A stretch of 64,000 nucleotides of DNA from Erigeron canadensis (GCF_010389155.1 NC_057765.1:25794980-25858979), one strand, 5' to 3'. Counted from the stretch's first letter, positions 12,401 to 24,630 are shown. Notes: a model not told the origin generated them from the sequence alone. Made by a program: numbers and translations.

Positions 12401-14289
12401 ATATAGGTGAAGATCTTTAAATTAGTAATTAAAAAAAAGGTAATATGTTCATTTCAAAGTCTTAATTACTTAAAAAGGGATGGTTTGCTTTATATAATGA
12501 TAACTAGACAAATGCCCGCGCGATACGGCGGTAATGACGGTAGCGACGACGGTGTGGCGATAGCGGCAGTGGCGGCTGCGATGTTCAGCGATAGTGGTGG
12601 CGTGGTGATGAATGTAAATTAATTGATGTAAGAGAGGTTAATATGTTTAAATTAGTGAATAAATTATAAGGGTAATATGGTAATTTCAAAGTCTTAACTA
12701 CTTAAAAAGAGGGTCAGTTTGCTTTATATGTTAGTATAGATAGATATAGATATAGATATAAAAAATGTGGGAGTTGAATAAATATATGAGATAAGTGTTA
12801 ATTAACATTGTTGAAGTAAATATAAAACAGTACTTTCTAATATTGTAAATGTGTAACTTTTTAACAATGTCGTATAATTTTTAATTAATTAATTAAAATA
12901 TAATAAATAAGATAGTAAATAATGAATATATGTAATTTTTAAAAAAATTTAGAATTATATTTTTTTTAACATTTAGACAATTATATTAAGAAAAATAAAT
13001 TAATGAAAAATATAATAAAAATATAATTGAAAGGAGTGATAATAAATGAAATAATATTATACACCTAGCTAATTAAGGTTAAAACAGATATATACATTTA
13101 TCCATTACAAAGCATTTAATATTCTCTATATTATCTTTTTCAGTACTTTTGTACTTAATTTGAGAATAAGTTCTTATTCCATATATTTTTATTAAATGGT
13201 ATAAATATAATAATGTAAAGATTGAAGATGTCTAAATAATAACTGTTTTAAAAAAAAGTCAAAATTAAAAGAAGAAAAAACTTTTAGCGCAAAACTACTT
13301 TGAAATATATTTTGTAAGAGTTTTGTCAAATACAGCTATATTAAAGTCTATAAAATAATTATACACTTAACATAAAATTTAAGGTTGAGTTTTTGATTTG
13401 AAAAGTACTTTTTTTTATAGACGTTAACTATAAACCTTGAAGCTGTATTTAATAATTTTATGTAATAGCGATGAGTATTTTTTTAACAAGTCAGTAGTTA
13501 TTTCAACGATTTAAAAAAGACGGTGACTTTCTTTTTTTTTTGGAACGGCGGAAAGACGACGGTGATTTTTCTTTTTTTTTTTTTTATTAAGAAAACAATA
13601 ACATGTTCTAAATTTTGATAACTTGAAGTTTTTACTTTTTAAGGTGGACCAATTTAATCTGACAACCATTTAATAGCGTGTTCGTCATTTTATGCATGTC
13701 TAACCATAAATGTTCGTAGCGTAAGTTTAAAATTTATCAAAATATTTAATGAAACTCTATCTGAAAAGGTAAGCATCTTTTCTTTTACTCATTTATTAGT
13801 ACATAGAAGATAGTTTACCAAAAAGCAAAAATTATACAGTGAGTATATATGTAAAAAGAAAAGGAAAGTTAATTACCCAGATTGGATTTTACAGCATCCA
13901 TGTAAGTATAGTTTCTGGTACCCGTAACAGGATCCGGTGAACGATAACAATCCGTTAGCAATATCGAATTAAACATAGTAATGACCGAAAACAAGAGTAG
14001 AGTGATTGTTCCTGCGATCCATCCCAACTGAGCAAAACACCACGCTAACGATAACACTCCTGACCCGATCACTGCTGTTATAATATGTGCTGTTGCACTC
14101 TTCCAAGTTCCTTCACGAACAAATAAACGAACATTAGTTAGATATCTATTTAAAGAAAAATATCGACTGTCTCAACGTGTCAAACGAACATAAAAAATGA
14201 CGTATAGTACCAGTTCGTTTTATTCTTCCGTCGTCATCAAACTTCTCGTTAGGAAGGTACCCCCTTTCGAAAGTGGAACCGTTCTGCAT
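9429..14289 (-). CDS. AAP: Amino acid permease (AAP family), proton-coupled
   Basis: Seven exons on the minus strand: 14289-14211, 14110-13877, 10960-10867, 10782-10568, 10475-10333, 10179-9952 and 9839-9429. They give 467 residues, close to the usual 470-485 for the family. The protein starts MQNGSTFERGYLPNEKFDDD, then IGSGVLSLAWCFAQLGW (residues about 41-57, first membrane helix). NYTYMDAVKSNLG, KLCGIAQYGVLTGITIGYT, KSNCFHKQGH, DGIGKTTITGIP, FGNDAPGNFLTGFG and WLIDIANICIVIHLLGAYQ follow in family order. The C-terminal exon holds several further helices (FNDFVGLLGAGTFWPLSVYF). All phases match. Intron 5 uses GC-AG (CAG|GCAAGT); the others are GT-AG. By family knowledge, AAPs import amino acids with protons across the plasma membrane. 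The exact isoform cannot be told. Intron 2 is 2.9 kb and holds two Helitron-like copies. No lesion is visible. Confidence 0.93.
12268..12500 (-). mobile_element. Non-autonomous Helitron-like element A (AAP intron 2)
   Basis: Read on the minus strand it starts TCATTATATAAAGCAAACC and ends with a GC-rich tail and CTAG followed by T (12268-12271 on the plus strand reads CTAG). It shares its body with the adjacent copy B: TAAATTAATTGATRTAAGAG, GGTTAATATG, and TTTCAAAGTCTTAA-TACTTAAAAAG. The 5'-TC and 3'-CTAG ends without a target duplication fit Helitrons. Confidence 0.6.
12504..12756 (-). mobile_element. Non-autonomous Helitron-like element B (AAP intron 2)
   Basis: On the minus strand it opens TCTATATCTATATCTATATC and an ATAAAGC motif, and ends with a GC-rich stretch containing GTATCGCGCGGGC and CTAG, followed by T. 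It lies 3 bp from copy A in the same orientation and shares most of its length with it. The GC-rich part gives a short open frame (GGNDGSDDGVAIAAVAAAMF) that is a by-product of the element. Confidence 0.65.
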
Positions 14290-14447
14290 TTTTTCTCTAC
14301 CTGAATTTTGGGACTACAAATTGGTGAAAACCAAATAAAATAAATCGTAGAGAATGCAGCAAATTAAATTTAAGTTGGGAAAGGTTATTTGTATCGTTTT
14401 TTGAATTTGATCCCTCATTCAGAGAAAACTTGGGGGAGTATTCATGA

Positions 14448-14457
14448 CTATTTATAG
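14448..14457 (-). promoter_or_regulatory. TATA box of the AAP gene
   Basis: CTATAAATAG on the minus strand, about 160 bp before the AAP start codon. It is the best TATA match in the upstream region. Confidence 0.5.
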
Positions 14458-14544
14458 TGTCAAAAAGTGGAGAGACGTTTTGGTACTGCTACTCCCTATT
14501 TAATGCACTGAACTAAATTAATAGAAAATTGTTTTTTTTTCCGA

Positions 14545-14787
14545 TGACGATATGATGGTGAAGCGACTGTTAATGGTGAAGCCCGTGTCGAGTCATGTAG
14601 ATAATTGATGTAAAATGGTTAATAGAAATATTTTAAGAAAATAAAAAATTAATATTTTAGTTTAATCATTAATGTCAAGGGTAGTATATATGAAAATATT
14701 TTAAAGGCTGCTAGATTAAAATATTACATAAATTTTTAACACTTCTAAAAATAAGGAAGTGTATTTTGTATAAGATAGTATAGTCGA
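14545..14787 (-). mobile_element. Decayed Helitron-like remnant
   Basis: It shares TAGATAATTGATGTAAAAT and a trailing TTTTGTATAA-ATAGTATAG with the element near 45240-45457, in the same orientation. The GC-rich terminus is degenerate and edges are approximate. It lies just upstream of the AAP promoter. Confidence 0.35.
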
Positions 14788-15650
14788 ATCAGCGTGGCGT
14801 ATTCACGTGAGAGTGTTAGTCATTTATCTCTTGATGTCTTTAAAAATAAAAATAATAATAAGATTATGAAGGTTAAAAAGGTAATTAACTCTAGATACAC
14901 TATAGATAGAATATATGAAAGAACAGGAAAGTATAACATCCAACGATCTAAATATATTCGATGAATAAGAAGATATTAATTGAAAATGAATGGTTCGCCA
15001 CGTTTCCTGTCATTAGCCTATATATGTGACTTGTTAAGTGGTCAATTAATTTAATGGTAGTTATGGTCCTTATGGTTTACTCCGTAGAATAAAAGTATTC
15101 AATGTCAAAACCAAATTAAATAACTTATGACCATCTATTACCGGATGCATCAACTTTAGCTTTATTTTTATTTTTTTGCTTTTTCTTTTTCTAATTTAAA
15201 AAGCATTAATTTTGATTAAAATAAAAATTGCTAGTAACAAACAAGTTATAAGAAAACAATAATTCGGACGCGACTATAAGAATTACAATCACGTAAAATA
15301 TATTTGGGGAAAATAGCTACCCATTAAGGTAAAAGTATTTTATGCAGCCTATGCCCGTTGTGTTACGAGGCTCTTAAAACTCTTGATTATTTGCTTACAT
15401 TTTGTTTTGTAGCTTCTGAAGTTTGGTATCGAGTCGAGAAATAGTGCAAAATACGATTCATGTATGCCTGTAATGTGAAAAATCTTTTAGAGCTAAACAA
15501 CTTTTTTGGTTGAATTTACTTGTCAATGACTTACTATACTCGGCTATCATTATAGCTTATGAATGATAAAACTTTTAATGGTGCCTTTGTACCTGCCTCT
15601 CATCCAGACATTTAATCATTAGGATTTTTGGAGATCAAGAATAGAACTTA
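14788..15650. other. Intergenic, no gene seen
   Basis: AT-rich sequence with no coding frame of note and no recognisable repeat ends. Confidence 0.5.
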
Positions 15651-16998
15651 GAGGCCGTTTGGTTCGTAGAATTTTTTGAAGAAATTATAATCTGTCCAAA
15701 ATGTTGTAATTTGATGGAATTAAAAACTGAATGGATTGGAATATGTTGTAATTGGAATTTGATTGCATTATAACTTTTTGTGTTTAATTGACTGGAATTG
15801 AATGGATTTCATAATATTAATTACAATAATAATAATAATAAATAATAGTTTTAAATTAGTAATATTAATACTTTATACAGAATAAAAAATTTTTATATAA
15901 AATATTATTATTTTTCTATAAAATATTTTTTTTATATAGAATAATATCAATTTTATAAACTAAAGTTAGTTTTTTAGTAAGAATTTTTTTTTATATAAGT
16001 ATTTTATATAAAATAATATTATAATTTATAAATACTTATATAAATATTATTTGTACTTTTGTAAAAAAATATATTTAAGAATTTATATATATATTGTTAA
16101 ATTTTTTATAAAATAATATTTTTATATTGAATAGTATTAAACTTTACGAGCTGAAATTAGATTTTTATAGAAAAAATGACTTTAATAAGTAATACAATTA
16201 ATAAGTATTAATAATTTTTTATAAATTTTTAAACAATTTTTGACTAATACGAAGTAAATATTAAGAATAACATTAATAATATTATAATAATATATATTGT
16301 TTTATAAATATAATAATTTTAACAATAATAATAATGATAATGAATATAGTTTTGAAACTAGATTTTAGACCCGTGTCCAACACTGGACATGGGATTACGA
16401 TATTATTGATATTAGATTTTTCATGCATGTAAGCCATAAAAGCTTATAATTTTGAAGATGTACGGTTTCACGTGTTATACTTTGCAAATTGTAGTACAAT
16501 AATCACAGATTTGTCACTGTCATTATTAGTTGAGACATATTGATGAAATTTTTTCGTAGTTATTCCACAAGACACATGATATAATAATTTGTTTATTTTC
16601 AAATTTTTTGAAACCAGTCCTTGTCCTCATAATGTGATATTATTATGAAAAATAATTACAAATTAAAATAAACATACTTGTGATCATGTACTTGACATGT
16701 ATTATTTTTGTTTTTATAAAATAAAACGTATTATTAAGATATTTATTAGTTTTTATTCTGTTATATATATATAAGTATTATTATATCGGATATATATATA
16801 TATATATTAACTATTTTCTATTAGATATATATTAACCATTATTATTGATTTCTTATATTAAAATCATTGATTAAAATTTATAAATTAAAAACAAAAGTTA
16901 ATATGAACAATTGAGTATTGTGATTGGTCAATAAGTTATTTGAATATTGTTTTAGTATATTTAAAAAAAGAAGAAGATTGAATTAAATATATTCAATT

Positions 16999-17288
16999 GG
17001 GATTAGTTTCCGGGAATGTAAGAAACTTTGAACAAATGTCTATAGTAGGAAATAACTAAAGTTGTGTGTATTGTATGTAAGCAACTCGAAAAAATGTTTA
17101 TTGTATGTAAGAATTTTGTTTCAACCAATTAAAATCTGACAAGTGACACCTGTAGATGGTTGCCACGTATGTTTTCTTACATACAATAAATATTTTTTCG
17201 AGTTGCTTACATACAATACACACAACTTTAGTTATTTCTTACTATAGACATTTGGTCAAAGATAATTACATTCCAAGAAACTAATCTC
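16999..17288. mobile_element. Mutator-like MITE, 290 bp, nested
   Basis: It is flanked by perfect 9-bp copies of TATTCAATT (16990-16998 and 17289-17297). Terminal inverted repeats begin G-GATTAGTTTC and continue GGAATGTAA. A second long inverted pair, ACTAAAGTTGTGTGTATTGT with GTAAGCAACTCGAAAAAAT, makes almost the whole element fold back. A 9-bp TSD with long inverted repeats points to the Mutator superfamily. Confidence 0.85.
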
Positions 17289-17352
17289 TATTCAATTATA
17301 TATTTATATTTATAATTTAGTTATGAATGGGATTGGAATATAGATTAGCGAT

Positions 17353-17468
17353 AGCTTCATATAGTGTTTATATTAAATTATATATAATAAATATTTATAT
17401 TTATATATATAGCTTCATATAGTGTTTATATTAAATTATATATAATAAATATTTATATTTATATATAT
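17353..17468. repeat. Exact 58-bp tandem duplication
   Basis: Two identical 58-bp units (17353-17410, 17411-17468) starting AGCTTCATATAGTGTTTATA, within the AT-rich interior of the Harbinger-like element. Confidence 0.95.
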
Positions 17469-17858
17469 AGTTTATAGTTATCTAAATGTAATACTTATCA
17501 TTTGTTAGGATTTATGTAGATATATATAAATACTTTTAATTAAAAATAAAAGTCAAGAAAAGTCGAAATTGAGAATTTAAAAAAATCAAGAGATATGATT
17601 AGTAAATAAATTATTAGAGCAACTGTGCTTTTGTATAATAAAAGATATGTTATAATGATTTTAATAATTAAAGAGTAATTATAAAAGATTTAGTTATATC
17701 AAAACTTATTGGAATTTGTATGATTACAATTCCAATTCCATACAAACCAAAAATGAAATGGAATCTGAATTACATTATGTCAACCAAACAAGATATGGAA
17801 TAGAATTCAGATTCTAATTCCATCAAATTCTTTAAAATTCTGCAAACCAAACATCCTC

Positions 17859-19257
17859 TTGACTTGGTCTTTACCTTGGAAGAATGGGATTATCTTAGTT
17901 TCATGTACAAATTTATTGTTTTTTGCTTACAATACTTTTTGTAATAACTACTTTTAAATTTGAATGATATTTACGGCATTAAATCCTTGATGAAAATTGG
18001 AAAATAAATTCAATGCACACTTGTTAAGCATGCTCTGTATACATATAAAAAAAATACTACACATAATAATTCAACGTATATATAATGTGAAAATAAATCG
18101 ATATTATTTTTTTTAGCAAACATTAAAACATAACTATGTTTTTATATATATTCCAGTAAACTTTTTAGAGTAAATAAATTTGCAAAACCAATCTAGATTG
18201 TATGTAAAGTCAAATTATATTGATATCAGCCTTTCTTGTTACACAATGTAATTATCAAACTATAATTATTTTATCCTTGATTTTGATTGTGTTATAATAC
18301 TTAAGAGTATCATTTGGGTTCGATTTTCACAATGGTTTTTTTTTTCCAAAAAATGCAAAGTTCTGAAGTTTACCTAGGGTTGGAATATGATCGTATGGTG
18401 ATACAATGCAAATTTGCTATTAAATATATAAATAAATTAGAATAATGTATAACCCGACCAATCCATGCTTTTAGGATATGTAAAAAAGCTGATTTTATAA
18501 GGGTATTATTGCCTTAAAGGATAATTACTTATCGAATCGATAAGCTCTTATAAGGGTCATAACAATTTATTCTTCCTTTGTAGCTTAAAGACCTAAAAAG
18601 GAATAAACTTAAGTCTTATAATTAGTTAGCCTTTATCAATCATACTTATTCTATATTATTTTTGCCTTTTTGATTAAATAATCAGTGACACACAAAACTT
18701 GGAGCCCCATTGATGTTCTTATTCCTTTGAAAGTGCCACACAGACCATGCTGTCCTAAATAATAAATTTTTGGTCATGTTTATAAAAGTGAAGTAGACTA
18801 CTTTAGGCGTTAAAGTTTGAAATTATTGGTGTCAAATAATATTGATTTTCACAAAGAGTCTAAATTACTCTTTCAAAGAACATTGTCGTCTTTGGAAATG
18901 TTTAAAGATGTAAATGTGTTTTAACTTTTAAGTTTGTGTGATATAAGTTTACTATCTCAATTTTAACATGGGGCTATCACATACCCAGAAAATTGAAGAA
19001 TCGATGCTGGCAAAATGAAGTGTAGCCCAGAATTCAGCAGGATCTGGTCAAAAGTTAATAAGTTTAAAAGTTTATTGGGTATCTACATGTATCTATAGAT
19101 TATAGTTAAAATAATACAAGTATTAAAGTAAAACAATAAAACAATAGGTTTTTTTCATTGAAAATCATCGTGCATTAATTTTAGTATAATCTAAAAGTCA
19201 AGATCTTATCCTATTTGTTTTAAATTAATATTTGTTTTACGATAACCAACCCCTATA
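17859..19257. other. Intergenic, no gene seen
   Basis: AT-rich sequence with scattered short repeats. Nothing could be supported as a gene or an element. Confidence 0.5.
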
Positions 19258-20635
19258 TCTACCTATATATTATAACTAATAGGGGAGATTGGGGGTACAC
19301 TTGACACCTCTTAAAGCTCTTTTTAGGCTTAAAACGTTCTCCTAATTATTCTAGAGCTCTCTCATTTTTTCTGATTCTTTTTTATTTTTTATTTGCTTAT
19401 TAAATAAATAGATATATTAAACTCTTTCATAAATCTTTTTCTAACAAAACAAATTTTTTTAAATTTTAAAGATATATAATATCCTTAAACTCTTCCAATA
19501 AATTATTAAATATACAACATAAATTTAATCATTTTCATTCATAATTTTTCCTCTCCTTTGTATCTTTAATAAACAAATCAAGTTCAGTAAATTTCCAAAA
19601 AAAAAGATTTATAGTTTTTTTATATCACTTAAAATTTATTTTTTTTTGTATTTTGTTCGTGTTTGTTTATTATTTGATATTGAATTGTTATGTTATTATT
19701 ATTTTTCATCGTTTTAAATTTAGTTTGTTGTCAATTTTAATTTGATTATGGCTTCTTCTTCTACTACAAAAGAGTTTATTCTTTTAAATTTGTTTTGTTC
19801 ATGTTTTGTTATTTTTTTACCTGTTTATTATTTATTATTTTAATATATATTTACCTTTGATATATATATATTTTAAAACTATCCGTATCCGTCCATCGGA
19901 CGGACCTGGACAGGGCCGGCCCTGAAAATTTATAGGTGTTGGCCGAGCGTCAAAAAATGGTTCATTGGCTAAATGCAACAAAGTATGTCTATATATATTT
20001 TTTGAACAACGAGTTTATATTATATAAGCTAATCTTTAAAAACGACGATAAATGTTATATCAATAAATATAGCAAAAGTTTTTCTTCAAGAAACTAAAAA
20101 AAAATGCAAAATCATAAAATAAAAGTTTGCAATTAATCGTTATCTACATAAAATAAAAACAAAGAGAAAAGTATCACCTGCAAATTAAAAGAAAGGTGGG
20201 GACAAGGACAATTTGTGATCACATTGACAGAATGAGAGCACCGTTTGACTTCGATTATTATGACTGCTTAGACTTTTTTTCCCCTTTATAAAACGGTAAA
20301 AGTTTTAATTTTATATTATATATATAGGAGTTATGTATTGTAAAACAAGTATTAAAGTAAAACAAATAAGACAAGATCAAGACCTTTAGATCATGATTAA
20401 ATTAATGTACGAAGATTCACGAAGCAATTGATGCACGGTGATTTTCATTATCCAGAGTGATTTTGAGTGAAGAGAAAAGTATTGTTTTATCTGTTCTACT
20501 TTAATACTTATTTTATTCTACCTAAAACCTATATATAACATTATATAAAAAAAAATCGGACCCCCTAAAAAAACGGGTCTCGGCCCGTCGCCCACTTTGT
20601 CCACCCTTAAGACCGGCGATGGACCTGGAGACTAA
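19258..20635 (+). mobile_element. Helitron-like element K, interrupted near its 3' end
   Basis: It starts TCTACCTATATATTATAACT after an A. Near the 3' end there is a perfect hairpin, CCGTCCATCGGACGG (19889-19903). After removing the Mutator-like insertion and one TSD copy, the hairpin is followed by ACCTGGAGACTAA and T, a CTRR-type Helitron end. Element L (52895-53712) is a relative: it shares the ATAACTAA, GGTACACTT and CACCT words at its 5' end and a CCGTCCATTGGACG hairpin at its 3' end. No Rep/helicase is encoded. Confidence 0.65.
19911..20620. mobile_element. Mutator-like non-autonomous element, 710 bp, in Helitron K
   Basis: Perfect 9-bp flanking repeats GGACCTGGA (19902-19910 and 20621-20629). 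The ends share a GCCGGYC core (CAGGGCCGGCCCTGA on the left, complement of ATCGCCGGTCTTAA on the right). Near the right end it has GGTCTCGGCCCGTCGCCCAC and TTTGTCCACC, also found in the 36905-37606 element. No transposase frame. Confidence 0.75.
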
Positions 20636-20639
20636 TATA

Positions 20640-20997
20640 TCTATATACTCTTATAAAGATTATAAGGTATGTGTTAAAAGTTTAAAAAATTTGAGACATG
20701 AGATTTATCCTTTTACCCTTATCTACCCATTATCTTTTCACAAATACCAAGATATCAATCACGCTCTTCCAATCTACCCTCCCCCCCCCCCCCCCCCCCT
20801 CCCCCCTCTCTCTCCCTATCTCTCTTGCATGCTCCTGCAACCTTCTCTCCCTCTTTATTTGTCATCTGCTCACCAATCACCAATACAAGATAGAAGAGAT
20901 TCATGGATCTTCAATCTTTTGTGTACACATTAAAGCAACAACAATAGTCCGTTAATGATATCCGTCACAACGCGTGGATGGTGTGGATACGCTCATG
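20640..20997 (+). mobile_element. Helitron-like element G with poly-C tract
   Basis: It starts TCTATATACTCTTATAAAGA after an A, only 4 bp behind element K, in the same orientation. The GC-rich tail ends GCTCATG, as do related copies at 36331 and 55401 (GCTCATA, GCTCGTG), rather than canonical CTRR. It contains 19 consecutive C at 20781-20799 followed by CT-rich sequence. The frames coding proline runs here are produced by that tract. Confidence 0.5.
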
Positions 20998-21973
20998 ACA
21001 CTCCCATTTAACTGTATATATATAAACTGAAAAATATGCTAACATTTGAAGCCTTAAACCCACTTTTGTTACTCCTTATTACAATGTCTGTTAGTGGAAG
21101 AAGGTGTTTAACTCGTACTTTTTGACAGTCATCAATATTTCATGACTTTTGCTGTTCCGCATGTATTTGGTTTTCTTGCTTTTGTCAAAAATGTCAATGA
21201 AGATATCATAAAATACAACATTTCCTATTAGTTTTAATAATCATAAACCTACCAAATCATTATTTCCCCTATAAATAATAAACTTCATTTCCAAATTTTG
21301 TACGAAAGTAAACTTTGCTTCTATGTTGGCTCTAGCTTTTAAAGAATTCATTTTCTATTCTTTTTCTTTACTGATGCAGTGATGATTCTATATTAGAAAA
21401 ATTAGAGACGCCAAGCCCATCAGCAAGAAGTCAAATGGAGAAGAATCCCCCAAGTTTCTTTTTTAGATTAGAATAAGCGATAAATATGCTCATATCAATC
21501 TTTGTATGATAAAGATCCCTTTGTCATTGTTCTATTTTATAGAGGGCAAGAGAATTATATTTCACCCTTGAACTAATGGAAGTGATATACGAGTATAAAG
21601 TATAAATTTTTAAACATTTATCATAATCATAGATTATTAATTTAAAAATTATCTTTATATTGAATAATCTTTATGGGCAGACAATCCAATTCAACAAATA
21701 CTTTTTCTCATTATTTACATCATGCAAATGTAATAATCAACGTCTTAACACGTACATAATTTCAAACACCAACTCTACTTAAGCTGACTTTGGTTACATG
21801 TTAGTGTTAAGCCGTTGGCATCCGATGGAAGGTGACCGCATGGTCACTGCAGCACCACCACTCAACACTACCGCCTACACTGTTCCACGCGTGGTGGGGT
21901 GGGATTGCATGGTCAGACCACGCAAGTGACAATGTGCGTGCGTGAGAATCGAGGGAGCTTTACGGACGGATTA
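20998..21973. other. Intergenic, no gene seen
   Basis: Ordinary AT-rich sequence. The last 200 bp are more GC-rich (GACCACGC words), without a supported gene. Confidence 0.45.
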
Positions 21974-24630
21974 TGTAACACCCCGAGCTAGACTCGAAAT
22001 ATCACTGAAAAGATATAGCATATGCATGGGATTATCGTAGAACATGAACTATATGAAAGAAAGGGGATTCGGTGAATCCAACATCAACAAGCAAGTACAT
22101 AATGCAATATACGAAATAAGGGCAAATGAATCCGGGATTCATGTAAGTCCAAGCCCAAGTCCTAGTGCAATCATAAATCAATCATCACTTCTTGGATTCC
22201 CGAGATTTTCTGAAAAGTGTACTAAACAAGTTCAACACTAGGTTGATGAGTTCATAGGAAAGAATGAACAAGAACACGTATCAATGTCAACCAATACATA
22301 ATTAACATCAAACATGATCTAATATTTGCACACTTGTACCCAAATGTACTCAATTGCACGTTATGTACCTCTTAGTATTCAATTGCACGTAATATACCTC
22401 ATTGTACTCAATTGCACGTAATGTACCTCATTGTACTCAATTGCACATAATGTACCTCATTGTACTAAATTGCACGTAATGTTGTTCATCAATGACCATC
22501 AATGTCCACACAGAAACAAACACCATGTGTATATACTTTGTACGATACTACTTTTGAAAGGCCTTTGATGCTTATATATAGGGTCACCCGCAGCCTTCCC
22601 ATCACATCTCCAACCTTTCAAAGGCATTACTGTCCTCCATATATACACAACTATCCTATAACAACTCAACATACACATACAATAACCATACAACAAATCA
22701 CATAGTTTCACATCTACAAAACCGTCGCACAACATGTAATTCCAATAATCAATCAATGTCTCCATAACAACCATGTCCATCAAGACCCTCACACGTGTAT
22801 TCACATAATGAACTACATCAAGGTATTTAGAATACGCATAGAAGCAAGAACAAGTAATAATGATATCAACAAGTATCCTAACAAGTCCTATGTTTTCATG
22901 CATGCACACATTGTCTCTCAATTGTCCTCTTGTCCTCCATAATGTCATCACCCAAGACACTCAAACATATGCACAATCAAGTCATGTCATCAATCAAGAA
23001 AATCAACTGTATGCACAATTGAACTATGTCATAAACCAAAGCAAACATATAATTGCACACTCAAACAAGTCAACACACAAAAGTTGTACACTTTTCAGCC
23101 CGAATCTCTATTGAGTAGGGAGCTACGAAATCACCTTGATTGGCAAAATAAGTTAAGATCACGTTAAGATGAGATTATAAGTGATTAAGGTGCTCCACGC
23201 GTCCCCAACCTAAGAATGTATACAATATATGCGTTATTAACCAAAGACGATTTCCTAAATAGATTTTTGCTTTGGTTTATGGCTTTGAAAGACTTCCGTG
23301 ACTCCACACGGTCATTAGGGAGGTTATATAATAGTTTGGAATCAAGTTGAAGTCGTCCCAAGGTCGCCTTGTTCTCAAACAAAAGTTATACGTTTATATA
23401 GTTTATGTTAATGCCTTGAATTAGGTTCCAATAAATGACACTCGACTTTGAACGACTCGTTTGTGATGTACAGGGCAACAATAAGGTCTTAAGAGTACAT
23501 TCCGGAAAGGTCAGGACGATCCTAGGATAATGGAAAAGAAGCTAGGAGTTGAATAGGTGAAACTGGGACCCACTGCACCGCATCAAGTGGACTGCGCCGC
23601 AGTCTTGATGTCAAAAATTCTGCTGCTTCGCAGCTTCATTACACTGCGTCGCAGTCAGCCCAGATCAGCACTAACATCAGATTTACGAGCCAAACACCCC
23701 CAAAACACCCAGTTAGACCCCAGAGTCGACCAAGGAGGATCTGGGACTCGATTTTCAAGCTTGAACCCACACATTTGGATATAAACAAACTCAAATGAAC
23801 ACAACCCATTCCAAGATTTCATTTCAAAACATCAAATCTAGTTCCAAATTTGACGTGATCCATTACAAACCCTAACAAACCCTAATTCGACTTTTGACTC
23901 GATTTGTGACCCAAAAATACTTGGTTACAACTAGAAACAAGTTTATAAGTATGAAATGATGAATATATAATGATTCACTTACCAAATCTTCCACCAATGC
24001 TTAAACCCGAATTTGACCCAAAAGAGAAAGTTCTTGCACTTTTTGATGACCCATATCTTGATGTGATTCAAAGGAGATGTAATAGATGATATTTCTAGCA
24101 CTATTCTAACTTAAAACCATAACTTTTGGTGTAAGAATCTTAGAGGGAGAGAGATTTGTGTGTGTGTTTGTGTGTTTTGTTCTTGAAAGAAGAAAGAAAG
24201 AAAAGATAAGGAGTCGATGGGTGTGAGGAGGAGTGGAAGGGGGCCGACATAGATTCCAAAAGGGTAGGCTTCCGCTCCGCTAAATTCGACAAATAGCTAA
24301 ACGTTGACCCTTTAAATGCCAATATGGATCCATACACATAATTTAACTTAACGTTTCGCTAAAACCCGCTAATTTGCTCAAATCTCTACCTTAATTTACA
24401 AAAGTCATTTACATTTAGTTGTTAATTTAATTGTTATCTAAAATGAAAAATCGATTAGCACCAACTAATGATCTCGACAAGCACATCAGTCTAAAATTAA
24501 ACGATAAATTGATCTATATGTTCACATTGCACTTAAATAAACTCCAAATTGCACTTGAACTATATTAGCCAACTCGATAATTAGTTAAATTGTACATATG
24601 GTCAAAGAGTCAAGAATTACAATTGTTACA
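21974..24630. mobile_element. Solo LTR (large), 2,657 bp
   Basis: Starts TGTAACACCCCGAGCTAG and ends AATTGTTACA, with the 5-bp duplication GATTA on both sides (21969-21973, 24631-24635). No internal retrotransposon domains and no second LTR are seen, so it is best read as a solo LTR. Inside are a 29-bp minisatellite (22349-22481), a GC-rich block with GCGCCGCAGTC-type words near 23590-23660, and a purine-rich end with GTGTGTGTTTGTGTG near 24160. Layout and ends resemble the element at 38556-40821. A minus-strand frame of 153 codons at 22499-22960 has no recognisable domain. Confidence 0.7.
22349..22481. repeat. 29-bp minisatellite in the solo LTR
   Basis: About four and a half units of CAATTGCACGTAATGTACCT-type sequence, period 29 bp, with small differences between units. 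There are no unique spacers, so it is not a CRISPR array. Confidence 0.85.

Larger units (their letters stand above)
15651..17858. mobile_element. PIF/Harbinger-like element without coding capacity
   Basis: Ends are inverted repeats: GAGGCCGTTTGGTTCG on the left and the complement of GAGGATGTTTGGTTTG on the right, 17 of the outer 21 bases matching. TTA stands before it and TTG after it, a possible decayed 3-bp TSD. The interior is nearly pure AT with no transposase frame. A 290-bp MITE (16999-17288) and a 58-bp tandem duplication sit inside. TTTGGTTC-type ends are typical of PIF/Harbinger non-autonomous elements. Confidence 0.6.

Noticed and set aside
12407..12622. 71-codon frame with GGNDGSDDGVAIAAVAAA
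   Set aside because: Coincides with the GC-rich terminus of a Helitron-like element.
20619..20955. Proline-rich frames of 85-104 codons
   Set aside because: Produced by a 19-base C run and CT-rich sequence in a Helitron-like element.
22349..22481. CRISPR-like array
   Set aside because: Contiguous 29-bp units with no spacers, in a plant LTR.
22499..22960. A 153-codon minus-strand frame
   Set aside because: Lies inside the solo LTR; no signal or domain is recognisable and the frame is free of stops only by composition.
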